The notes: a model not told the origin generated them from the sequence alone. A DNA stretch of 5,973 bases from Actinomycetota bacterium (GCA_947381255.1 CANCUC010000057.1:1-5973), one strand, 5' to 3'; shown: positions 1-5,973, numbered from the stretch's first letter. A program made the numbers and translations.

Positions 1-659
1 CCGATGGAGCGTAATTTTTCATCGAGCCACAACATAAATGACTTCGGGTTAAGCACTGCCTTAGTTTCTTGATACAAAAATGACTTGTTAGCGCTTCCGC
101 CACCTTTAGCGATAAATAGGAAGTTGTATTCATTGGGGTGATCAGAGTCAGAGTAGATTTCAATCTGCGCTGGCAAATTGTTTCCAGTGTTCTTCTCTTC
201 CCAGGTTGTAATTGGGGCCATCTGTGAGTAGCGAAGATTCAAGTTTGTATAGGCATCGTAAACACCGCGAGAGACGGATACTTCATCTTTCTCTGAAGTG
301 ATTGTCCGTTGACCTTTCTTGCCCATCACAATTGCAGTTCCAGTGTCCTGGCACATAGGCAGAACGCCACCAGCTGCGATATTTGCATTCTTTAAAAGAT
401 CAAGAGCAACGAAGCGATCGTTAGCTGAGGCTTCGGCGTCATCTAAAATGTTCTTCAGCTGTTGTAAGTGTGCGGCACGCAGATAATGCGAGATATCGTG
501 AATCGCCTCGGAGGTAAGTGTTGAGATGGCCTCTGGAGTTACTTGGAGAAATTCCATTCCTTGCGCGCTAAAGGTAGAAACACCTTCGGTTGTAAGTAAG
601 CGATACTCGGTCTCATCTGGGCCGATCGGTAACAAATCCTCGTAATTAAACTCAGGCAT
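1..659 (-). CDS. fumA: Class I fumarate hydratase, N-terminal part (cut by window start)
   Basis: This is the first 219 residues of an iron-sulfur fumarase, which reversibly hydrates fumarate to L-malate in the cytosolic TCA cycle. The family is about 550 residues, so the C-terminal part lies outside the window. The recognisable blocks, recalled from E. coli FumA/FumB, are DETEYRLLT (15-23), the block PMCQDTGTAIVMGKKGQR (101-118), NTGNNLPAQIEIY (157-169) and IAKGGGSANKSFLYQETKA (183-201). Cys103 should be one of the three [4Fe-4S] ligands; the others are beyond the edge. I chose the ATG at 657-659 (MPEFNYEDLL) because a -10-like TATGAT ends 7 nt upstream and there is no Shine-Dalgarno sequence. 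An in-frame ATG at 669-671 would add four residues but lies inside that hexamer, so a transcript from this promoter would not contain it. The gene is divergent from ispH. Family assignment is very secure; the start is moderately so. Confidence 0.95.
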   Translation of the reverse strand, partial: MPEFNYEDLLPIGPDETEYRLLTTEGVSTFSAQGMEFLQVTPEAISTLTSEAIHDISHYLRAAHLQQLKNILDDAEASANDRFVALDLLKNANIAAGGVLPMCQDTGTAIVMGKKGQRTITSEKDEVSVSRGVYDAYTNLNLRYSQMAPITTWEEKNTGNNLPAQIEIYSDSDHPNEYNFLFIAKGGGSANKSFLYQETKAVLNPKSFMLWLDEKLRSI

Positions 660-666
660 GCCCTTA

Positions 667-672
667 ATCATA
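667..672 (-). promoter_or_regulatory. Putative -10 element of the fumarase gene (leaderless start)
   Basis: On the minus strand the bases read TATGAT, one mismatch from TATAAT, followed by 7 nt (TAAGGGC) and the ATG at 659. That spacing places the transcription start at or next to the first base of the start codon, the usual geometry of leaderless actinobacterial mRNAs. I see no convincing -35 hexamer; the expected position falls in the ispH start region. The function is inferred from motif and spacing only. Confidence 0.55.
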
Positions 673-680
673 CTTTTAGA

Positions 681-686
681 TACGAT
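681..686 (+). promoter_or_regulatory. Putative -10 element of ispH (leaderless start)
   Basis: TACGAT fits the TANNNT consensus and is followed by 6 nt (TGGCAC) and the ispH ATG at 693. No purine-rich ribosome binding site lies between them, so the message probably begins at the start codon. No good -35 is visible; it would fall over the first codons of the fumarase gene. Eight bp separate this hexamer from the opposing fumarase -10. Confidence 0.55.
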
Positions 687-692
687 TGGCAC

Positions 693-1646
693 ATGACGAA
701 GAAGGTGCTGTTAGCTGCGCCACGCGGATACTGCGCGGGTGTTGATCGCGCGGTTATTACCGTTGAGAAGGCCTTGGATCTCTACGGAGCGCCGGTCTAC
801 GTGCGCAAGGAGATCGTCCATAACAAGCATGTCGTCTCCACCCTTGAGGCTCGAGGCGCGATTTTCGTCTCAGAGACCGATGAAGTTCCAGAAGGCGCTC
901 TCGTTATCTTCTCCGCTCATGGCGTCTCACCTGCTGTGCATGAAGCCGCAGCAAGTCGAAACCTCAAGACCATCGACGCCACCTGTCCTCTGGTCACAAA
1001 GGTGCACCACGAGGTTAAGCGCTTTGCCAGTGAGGATTACGACATCCTTCTTATTGGTCACCACGGTCACGAAGAGGTTGAAGGAACTGCGGGCGAAGCT
1101 CCCGACAATGTTCACGTTATCGATACCGCCGATGAAATCTCCAACATCAAGCTTCGCGAAGGTAAGAAATTAATCTGGTTATCTCAAACCACTCTGAGCG
1201 TCGACGAGACTATTAAAACCGTTCGGGCTCTTAAAGAGAAGTTCCCTGAAATTGTTGATCCGCCGAGTGATGACATCTGTTATGCAACTCAAAACCGTCA
1301 GACGGCGATTAAAGAGATTGCGCCCAATGCTGATTTGGTCTTGGTTGTTGGCTCGGTAAATTCTTCAAACTCTGTTCGCCTCGTGGAAGTTTCACTTGAG
1401 TATGGCGCAAAAGCGGCTTATCTCATCGATTATGCAGCTGAGGTAAAGGACGAATGGTTTGAAGGAGTTGAAACCATTGGTGTGAGCAGTGGGGCATCTG
1501 TTCCAGAGATTTTGGTTAAGGATTTGTTAAAAGATTTGGCAGATCGCGGATACACCGATGTCGAAACTGTTACTGCATCCGAAGAACACCTACTCTTCGC
1601 CATTCCTCCAGAGCTTCGTAAAGATCTTAAAGCTGCGGGTAAGTAA
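693..1646 (+). CDS. ispH: 4-hydroxy-3-methylbut-2-enyl diphosphate reductase (IspH/LytB)
   Basis: This cytosolic iron-sulfur enzyme reduces HMBPP to IPP and DMAPP, the last step of the MEP isoprenoid pathway. At 317 residues it has the normal family length. The three cluster-ligand cysteines are all present: Cys14 (PRGYCAGVDRA), Cys98 (DATCPLVTKVH) and Cys196 (DDICYATQNRQ). Substrate-pocket residues known from E. coli IspH also match: His43 (EIVHNKHVV), His76 (SAHGVSP), His126 and the proton-relay Glu128 (GHHGHEEVEGT), Thr167 (SQTTLS), Ser225 and Asn226 (GSVNSSNSVRL) and Ser268 (SSGASVPE). The enzyme therefore looks intact and active. The start is fixed by the conserved N-terminus (MTKKVLLAAPRGYC) and the -10-like TACGAT 6 nt upstream; there is no Shine-Dalgarno sequence. 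The gene stands alone in its orientation, divergent from fumarase and convergent with the DUF6542-like gene 2 bp away. Its 5' part is richer in GC than its 3' part. Confidence 0.98.
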   Translation: MTKKVLLAAPRGYCAGVDRAVITVEKALDLYGAPVYVRKEIVHNKHVVSTLEARGAIFVSETDEVPEGALVIFSAHGVSPAVHEAAASRNLKTIDATCPLVTKVHHEVKRFASEDYDILLIGHHGHEEVEGTAGEAPDNVHVIDTADEISNIKLREGKKLIWLSQTTLSVDETIKTVRALKEKFPEIVDPPSDDICYATQNRQTAIKEIAPNADLVLVVGSVNSSNSVRLVEVSLEYGAKAAYLIDYAAEVKDEWFEGVETIGVSSGASVPEILVKDLLKDLADRGYTDVETVTASEEHLLFAIPPELRKDLKAAGK

Positions 1647-1648
1647 TT

Positions 1649-2110
1649 TTATTCAGCAGCACTTTCTTCACTGTCGTCTAAGAAGGTGTCTTTCACCTCG
1701 ATTGAACGCTTGCGGTTAATCCACCAATGCCAACCCCATCCGGCAGCTGTTACTAGAACCAAGTAAGGCGCAGCCCCACCCAAAGTTTGGACAAGGTCTA
1801 AGCCGAACTTTGCAACGTGTAACCCAGCCCCACCAATTGTTGAGATCAAAATAATTGTGGTGATGAAGAATGCAATTGGTGGATTGACCACGGTTGCAAA
1901 AGAGGTACCTGGGCGACCTAGATAGAAGCCACCAACACTCGCAACGACAATTGCTAGTCCGGTGATGATTCCAACTTTTCCAACTGAGTACTCAATTGTT
2001 TCGAAGAGGAGAATCAAGAGAAATTGGAGTACGACGACGCCAGCGTTAGTTAAACCCGCCCCTTTGATGGGCTTTGGAAGGGTGCGTAGATCGTTGCTCA
2101 TCTCACTCAT
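1649..2110 (-). CDS. DUF6542-like small integral membrane protein
   Basis: This 153-residue protein has four likely membrane helices, at about 22-38, 46-64, 77-95 and 112-131. A polar N-terminus precedes them, a positive NRKR stretch (132-135) follows the last, and the tail is acidic. The motif YLGRPGTSFATVVNPPIAFF (63-82) before helix 3 resembles the conserved block of DUF6542 proteins, often found beside ispH in actinobacteria; this match is from memory. The positive stretch after helix 4 and the even helix number suggest both ends are cytoplasmic. No function is established, and I see no catalytic motif. The ATG at 2110 overlaps the upstream rmuC gene by 8 nt and has GAGG 3 nt before it. 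A second ATG at 2101 (MSNDLR), 1 nt after the rmuC stop, is an alternative start. Either way the gene probably depends on rmuC transcription and translation. The gene is real; the family call is moderate. Confidence 0.82.
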   Translation of the reverse strand: MSEMSNDLRTLPKPIKGAGLTNAGVVVLQFLLILLFETIEYSVGKVGIITGLAIVVASVGGFYLGRPGTSFATVVNPPIAFFITTIILISTIGGAGLHVAKFGLDLVQTLGGAAPYLVLVTAAGWGWHWWINRKRSIEVKDTFLDDSEESAAE

Positions 2111-3314
2111 TATCCTCTAGTTCTAGGGTTAGCTCCACCTCATCCACCTCGATGAAATCATCATCTCCCGGGGCCAGTTTGGAATGTAATTGACGCACAT
2201 TCTCAGAGAGCTCTGGGATGGCTTTGAGCGCCTTGCCAGAAACCTCAAGTGAGCGCATCTTCTTGGCGGCAGATAAGACCGTGGTCTCTGCTGTGGGAAT
2301 CAATTCGTTATATGCCTTAAGGGTGCTCTTTAAACGATCGCCGACAGTGATGATCTTCTCGTGAAGCGATGAGACATCTTTGAGGAACTTAGCGGCCAAC
2401 TCTTGAATCTCAGCGGCATTTGTTGCGACGCGATTGCGACTAAAGAGATAGCCAACGGTACGAAGCAGCGCCATCATGGAAGTTGGAGTTGCAATCGTTA
2501 CATTGAGTGCAAATGCCTTATCAAGGAGCGCTGGATCAGAGCGAAGTGCCTCGGTGAAGATGGAGTCAACTGGTGCGTAGAGAATGACGAAGTCAGGGGA
2601 GGCGCCACGCTCTGCATACTTACGCTTTGAAAGCGCCTCAATATGTTTGAGCAAATCTTTGGTGTGCGCTGCTAACAACTCTTTGCGGGCATCGACATCT
2701 TCAGTTTCAAAGGCCTCATAGAAGCGTTCGAAGGGAAACTTGGAGTCGATATAGAGAACAGATCCACCAGGCATATTGATGGTGATATCTGGAATCGCAC
2801 CTGATGAATCGTTTTTCTCCGCAGAGCGCTGACGAGTGAAATGTTCTCCCTCAATCAAACCTGCGCCTTGTAATAATTGTTCGAGAGCGGCTTCACCGAA
2901 TTTGCCACGGGTCTGCGAGCTAGCGAGAGCGCCGGCGATCGCGCGGGTCTGATTAACGAGATTCTCGTTATGTGAAGACATCTGAATGATCTGAGTTTTG
3001 ATCTCTGCCTCGGCACCGATACGACGGCGGTCAGCTTCTTGGGAGATACGGCTTAAATCTTCAACCCGAGACTTCATCGCCTCAAGTTCGGCGTTAAGTT
3101 TGATGGTCGCCTCGTTCTTGGCCGCGCTGGCCTCCACCTGGCTCTTATATTCAGCCAGCAGAGCCTGGGTTGTCAGAAGTTCGGAGTTCTTGGCGGCCAG
3201 CTCAGCTGAGGTATCGACCGGGCGATTTTTAGCCCGCGCCAGGAGGGTTCCGAGCCCAATTCCGATGAAAAGCCCGACTACCAGGGCGGTTATTGCCGTT
3301 GCGCTATTGCTCAT
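2103..3314 (-). CDS. rmuC: RmuC family protein (DNA recombination, membrane-anchored coiled coil)
   Basis: This is a 403-residue RmuC homologue, somewhat shorter than E. coli RmuC (about 475). RmuC proteins are linked to limiting recombination at inverted repeats and carry a restriction-endonuclease-like fold; the biochemical activity is not well defined. In order there is an N-terminal membrane anchor (about 7-27), an Ala/Glu/Lys-rich coiled coil (about 36-130), then the RmuC domain. That domain shows GKFGEAALEQLL (137-148, Glu141), PDITINMPGGSVLYIDSK (175-192, with Asp176 and the Asp190-x-Lys192 signature), SPDFVILYAPVDSIFTEAL (239-257) and the IATPTSMMALLRTVGYL block (274-290). A second helical stretch (about 300-380) and a very acidic tail end the protein. 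The ATG at 3314 is directly followed by the anchor. There is no Shine-Dalgarno sequence, so initiation may be leaderless. It is divergent from ychF and first in a two-gene operon with the DUF6542-like gene. Confidence 0.95.
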   Translation of the reverse strand: MSNSATAITALVVGLFIGIGLGTLLARAKNRPVDTSAELAAKNSELLTTQALLAEYKSQVEASAAKNEATIKLNAELEAMKSRVEDLSRISQEADRRRIGAEAEIKTQIIQMSSHNENLVNQTRAIAGALASSQTRGKFGEAALEQLLQGAGLIEGEHFTRQRSAEKNDSSGAIPDITINMPGGSVLYIDSKFPFERFYEAFETEDVDARKELLAAHTKDLLKHIEALSKRKYAERGASPDFVILYAPVDSIFTEALRSDPALLDKAFALNVTIATPTSMMALLRTVGYLFSRNRVATNAAEIQELAAKFLKDVSSLHEKIITVGDRLKSTLKAYNELIPTAETTVLSAAKKMRSLEVSGKALKAIPELSENVRQLHSKLAPGDDDFIEVDEVELTLELEDNE

Positions 3315-3320
3315 GGAGGT

Positions 3321-3326
3321 ATCGTG
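3321..3326 (-). promoter_or_regulatory. Weak candidate -10 element of rmuC
   Basis: On the minus strand the bases read CACGAT, followed by 6 nt (ACCTCC) and the rmuC ATG at 3314. The spacing and the last five bases match the ispH element (TACGAT, 6 nt), but the first T of the TANNNT consensus is missing. The call rests on this parallel and on the lack of a Shine-Dalgarno sequence. Confidence 0.3.
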
Positions 3327-3350
3327 GCAGGAACCACCGACAAACCCCCG

Positions 3351-3356
3351 TAGGCT
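3351..3356 (+). promoter_or_regulatory. Candidate -10 element of ychF
   Basis: TAGGCT fits TANNNT and ends 9 nt before the ychF GTG at 3366. A second overlapping match, TAGCCT (3356-3361), ends 4 nt before it. Neither has the ideal 6-7 nt spacing. The sequence between (AGCCTCCTC) is pyrimidine-rich with no Shine-Dalgarno sequence, so a leaderless or very short leader start is likely. The element is part of a perfect palindrome. Confidence 0.35.
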
Positions 3357-3361
3357 AGCCT
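3352..3361. repeat. Perfect 10-bp palindrome just upstream of ychF
   Basis: AGGCTAGCCT equals its own reverse complement. It lies 4 bp before the ychF start codon, in the 51-bp spacer shared with rmuC, and overlaps both candidate -10 hexamers of ychF. It could be an operator half or whole site, or chance. The bases are certain; the role is unknown. Confidence 0.6.
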
Positions 3362-3365
3362 CCTC

Positions 3366-4451
3366 GTGAGCCTATCAATCGGAATTGTCGGACTGCCCAA
3401 CGTGGGAAAGTCGACCCTTTTTAATGCCCTGACCAAGAACAACGTCCTGGCTGCCAACTACCCCTTCGCCACCATCGAGCCCAATGTCGGCGTCGTCGGC
3501 GTACCAGACCCACGCCTGGCCAAGCTGGCTGAGATCTTTGGTTCAGAGAAGTTGCTCCCTGCCGCCGTCTCATTTGTTGATATCGCTGGAATCGTTAAAG
3601 GTGCCTCTGAGGGCGCTGGCCTTGGCAATAAGTTCCTCGCCAATATTCGTGAGACCGATGCCATCTGTCAGGTCATCCGCGTCTTTAAAGATGAGAATGT
3701 CACCCGCGAAGGTGAGCGCACCGCCGAATTCCTAGATCCCGCATCTGATATCGAAGTCATCAATACCGAACTCGCGCTCGCTGATCTACAAACTATTGAG
3801 AAAGCGATTCCTCGCCTCGAGAAAGAATCTCGCATTCATAAAGAGAAAGCCGCAACTCTGGAAGTAGTTAAAGAGGCACAAGCAGTTTTGAATCAAGGCA
3901 AGTTGCTCTTTGGATCGAAGGTAGATCTTGCTGCAATTGCAGAGCTACAACTGATGACAACCAAACCTTTCTTATATGTATTTAATGTCGATGCCTCCGA
4001 ACTCGCAGATCAAGAGCTGCGTGCAAGTCTGCAGAAACTTGTTGAGCCAGCAAAGGCAATCTTCCTAGATGCAAAGACTGAGGCAGAGCTCGCAGAACTT
4101 GATGAGGAAGATCTCATGGAATTTCTTAAAGAGATCGGAATGGAAGAGCCAGGCCTTGCAACGCTTGCTGGAGTCGGCTTTGAAACTTTAGGACTACAGA
4201 CTTATTTAACTGCCGGGCCAAAAGAGGCGCGCGCATGGACAATTCATAAGGGAGATACCGCACCGGTTGCGGCAGGTGTGATTCACACCGATTTCCAAAA
4301 AGGTTTCATCAAGGCCGAGATCGTGGCATTTGATGATTTGATAGAAGCAGGTTCAATGACAGAGGCCCGTGCTCGCGGCAAAGTCCGCATGGAAGGCAAA
4401 GAGTACGTAATGGCTGACGGCGATGTAGTGGAATTTAGGTTTAACGTATGA
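3366..4451 (+). CDS. ychF: Ribosome-binding ATPase YchF (OLA1 family)
   Basis: This Obg-related P-loop protein hydrolyses ATP, binds ribosomes and is linked in other bacteria to stress responses; it acts in the cytosol. At 361 residues it is full length. The G domain shows the P-loop GLPNVGKS (9-16), YPFATIEPNVG (32-42) and switch II DIAGIVKGASEGAGLGNKFL (72-91). A helical coiled-coil insertion covers about 130-180, and the C-terminal TGS-type domain (about 277-361) contains AWTIHKGDTAPVAAGVIHTDF (290-310) and ends MADGDVVEFRFNV. The motif at the G4 position reads NVDA (207-210), whereas the family usually has NxxE in place of NKxD. The start is GTG at 3366, required because the P-loop begins at residue 9. 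No Shine-Dalgarno sequence precedes it. The 5' end is unusually GC-rich. Its stop overlaps the typA start (ATGA), so the two are probably co-expressed. Confidence 0.97.
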   Translation: MSLSIGIVGLPNVGKSTLFNALTKNNVLAANYPFATIEPNVGVVGVPDPRLAKLAEIFGSEKLLPAAVSFVDIAGIVKGASEGAGLGNKFLANIRETDAICQVIRVFKDENVTREGERTAEFLDPASDIEVINTELALADLQTIEKAIPRLEKESRIHKEKAATLEVVKEAQAVLNQGKLLFGSKVDLAAIAELQLMTTKPFLYVFNVDASELADQELRASLQKLVEPAKAIFLDAKTEAELAELDEEDLMEFLKEIGMEEPGLATLAGVGFETLGLQTYLTAGPKEARAWTIHKGDTAPVAAGVIHTDFQKGFIKAEIVAFDDLIEAGSMTEARARGKVRMEGKEYVMADGDVVEFRFNV

Positions 4452-5973
4452 CAATCAAATTAAAGTACGAGAAGAGTCCGTTCATCACTGGTGAACTTAA
4501 GATGCGTGATGATCTGCGTAACGTCGCAATCATCGCCCACGTTGACCATGGCAAGACCACTCTGGTCGATGCAATGTTGACTCAATCAGGCGCATTCTCT
4601 GAGCATCAAAAAGAGGGCGAAAACCGCGATCGCGTAATGGATTCCATGGATCTAGAACGTGAAAAGGGAATTACCATCCTTGCGAAGAACACCTCGATTC
4701 GTCGTGGCGCACAGACCGTTAACATCATTGATACTCCGGGCCACGCCGACTTCGGTGGCGAAGTAGAGCGCGGACTTGAAATGGTTGATGGCGTTATCTT
4801 GCTCGTCGACGCTTCAGAAGGTCCACTGCCTCAGACTCGTTTCGTATTGCGTAAAGCACTGGAAAAGAATCTTCCAGTAATCCTCTTGATCAACAAGGTG
4901 GATCGTCCCGATTCACGTATCCCAGAAGTCGTTGATGAGGCTTATGGTCTCTTCTTAGATCTTGATGCAAATGAAGAACAAATTGAGTTCCCAATCGTTT
5001 ACGCATCTGCAAAGGCTGGTCGCTCTTCACTTAACCGTCCCGAGAATGGCGTCATGCCAGATCAGCCAAACTTGGATTCACTCTTTGAAGTAATTTTCAA
5101 GACAATTCCAGCTCCGGTTTATCACGAGGGTGCGCCACTGCAGGCACACGTAACAAACCTTGACTCATCTCCTTACCTTGGTCGCCTCGCACTCTGTCGT
5201 ATTCGCGAAGGCGTCATCAAAAAGGGTGAGAACGTCATGTGGATGAAGACTGATGGCACAAGTGAGCGAGTGAAAATCTCCGAGCTTTTGATCACCGATG
5301 GTCTTGAGCGCGTACCAGCTCTAGAAGCTGGCCCTGGAGATATCGTCGCTATCGCTGGTATTCCGACAATCACCTTGGGTGAAACCCTTGCTGATCTTGA
5401 GAAGCCACATGCTCTTCCTTTGATCATCGTTGATGAGCCATCGATCTCGATGACAATCGGTATCAACACCTCTCCTATTGCAGGACAAGAAGGAAAACTT
5501 CTTACTGCTCGTCAGGTGAAGAACCGTTTAGATGCAGAGCTCATCGGTAACGTCTCACTTCGCGTATTAAATACCGAACGTCCTGATACCTGGGAAGTTC
5601 AAGGTCGCGGAGAACTACAACTTGCAGTCCTCGTTGAAATTATGCGTCGCGAAGGTTTCGAATTGACCGTCGGAAAGCCACAAGTGGTTCTCAAGACAGT
5701 TAACGGAAAACTTCAAGAGCCAATGGAACGCCTTACGGTTGATATCCCTGAGGAGTTCCTCGGTGTGGTTACTCAGCTCATGGCACTTCGCAAGGGCCGT
5801 ATGGAGCAGATGGTTAACCATGGAACCGGTTGGATCCGTATGGATTACAAGGTCCCATCACGTGGTCTCATCGGATTTAGAACTGAGTTCCTCACCGAAA
5901 CTCGTGGAACTGGTCTTATCCACCACGTCTTTGATGGTTATGAGAACTGGAATGGCGAGATTCGTACCCGCCT
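4448..5973 (+). CDS. typA: Ribosome-associated GTPase TypA/BipA, cut by window end
   Basis: This is a translational GTPase of the EF-G-like TypA/BipA family, which binds the ribosome and aids 50S assembly and growth under stress or cold. The window holds 508 codons of a family usually slightly above 600; the C-terminal domain is cut. G motifs are intact: AHVDHGKTT (30-38), switch I with REKGITI (71-77), DTPGH (95-99), NKVD (149-152) and SAK (187-189). A beta-barrel domain II follows (about 224-305), then the SPIAGQEGKLLTARQ block and RPDTWEVQGRGELQLAVL typical of domain III, then domain V with VPSRGLIGFRTEFLTETRGTG. The ATG at 4448 overlaps the ychF stop by 4 nt, suggesting translational coupling. 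It gives an 18-residue extension (MTIKLKYEKSPFITGELK) before MRDDLRNVAI, where family members usually begin; the ATG at 4502 is therefore a serious alternative. Neither has a good Shine-Dalgarno sequence. Confidence 0.96.
   Translation, partial: MTIKLKYEKSPFITGELKMRDDLRNVAIIAHVDHGKTTLVDAMLTQSGAFSEHQKEGENRDRVMDSMDLEREKGITILAKNTSIRRGAQTVNIIDTPGHADFGGEVERGLEMVDGVILLVDASEGPLPQTRFVLRKALEKNLPVILLINKVDRPDSRIPEVVDEAYGLFLDLDANEEQIEFPIVYASAKAGRSSLNRPENGVMPDQPNLDSLFEVIFKTIPAPVYHEGAPLQAHVTNLDSSPYLGRLALCRIREGVIKKGENVMWMKTDGTSERVKISELLITDGLERVPALEAGPGDIVAIAGIPTITLGETLADLEKPHALPLIIVDEPSISMTIGINTSPIAGQEGKLLTARQVKNRLDAELIGNVSLRVLNTERPDTWEVQGRGELQLAVLVEIMRREGFELTVGKPQVVLKTVNGKLQEPMERLTVDIPEEFLGVVTQLMALRKGRMEQMVNHGTGWIRMDYKVPSRGLIGFRTEFLTETRGTGLIHHVFDGYENWNGEIRTR

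Noticed and set aside
669..671. Upstream ATG for the fumarase gene
   Set aside because: It lies inside the TATGAT hexamer and lacks a Shine-Dalgarno sequence, so the ATG at 659 fits better; it stays possible only if transcription starts further upstream.
739..1173. 144-codon plus-strand frame inside ispH
   Set aside because: It is the shifted frame of a gene with every IspH catalytic residue; the product is rich in Ser/Arg/Pro with no domain.
3315..3320. GGAGGT resembling a strong Shine-Dalgarno site
   Set aside because: It is on the plus strand and too far (45 nt) from the ychF GTG to serve it. On the minus strand, where rmuC starts, it reads ACCTCC. It could serve only the doubtful 9-codon frame at 3324.
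2998..3369. 123-codon plus-strand open frame opposite the rmuC 5' region
   Set aside because: Most of it is antisense to the well-conserved rmuC anchor and coiled coil, its product has low complexity (Ala/Ser/Arg), and no known family is recognisable. Only the short tail from 3313 is kept as a possible leader ORF.
5173..5469. 98-codon minus-strand frame inside typA
   Set aside because: It lies antisense to the conserved domain II/III region of TypA. Its open state follows from the codon use of the sense gene, and no ribosome binding site or family is seen.
5615..5821. 68-codon minus-strand frame inside typA
   Set aside because: It is fully contained opposite conserved TypA sequence, with no recognisable product.
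1..5973. Search for tRNA, rRNA, CRISPR repeats, insertion sequences, riboswitches or a novel defence-like system
   Set aside because: Nearly all bases lie in six conserved genes with short spacers. I saw no repeat arrays, transposase, terminal inverted repeats, clover-leaf sequence or unfamiliar gene cluster.

Overview
This looks like a chromosomal housekeeping segment of an actinobacterium with moderate GC content. My hand counts over selected stretches range from about 43% to 59%. The evidence for Actinobacteria is the DUF6542-type membrane gene next to ispH, the cluster of ispH, rmuC and ychF, and starts that lack Shine-Dalgarno sequences but have a -10-like hexamer 6-7 nt upstream, as in leaderless mRNAs. 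The moderate GC would suit a streamlined freshwater lineage such as Nanopelagicales (acI), but that placement is inference and no marker in the window settles it.

Layout, left to right. A class I fumarase gene, cut by the window start, runs leftward from about 659. A 33-bp spacer with two back-to-back -10 elements separates it from ispH (693-1646, rightward), the last enzyme of the MEP isoprenoid pathway. ispH ends 2 bp from the 3' end of a convergent leftward pair: rmuC (2103-3314, upstream) and a four-helix DUF6542-like membrane protein gene (1649-2110), whose start overlaps the rmuC stop. A 51-bp divergent spacer follows, holding a perfect 10-bp palindrome. Then come ychF (3366-4451) and typA/bipA (from 4448, cut by the window end), rightward and overlapping by ATGA.

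Functionally the genes form three themes. Fumarase and IspH are both oxygen-sensitive [4Fe-4S] enzymes that share one divergent control region. RmuC and the DUF6542 protein form a short operon of membrane-associated proteins. YchF and TypA are two ribosome-associated nucleotidases that are probably translationally coupled.

There is no gene-free stretch over 300 bases, and I see no RNA gene, mobile element, CRISPR array or intrinsic terminator. I do not see a new biological system. The points worth checking are the control regions, an altered nucleotide-specificity motif in YchF, a possible N-terminal extension on TypA, and GC-rich 5' gene ends.
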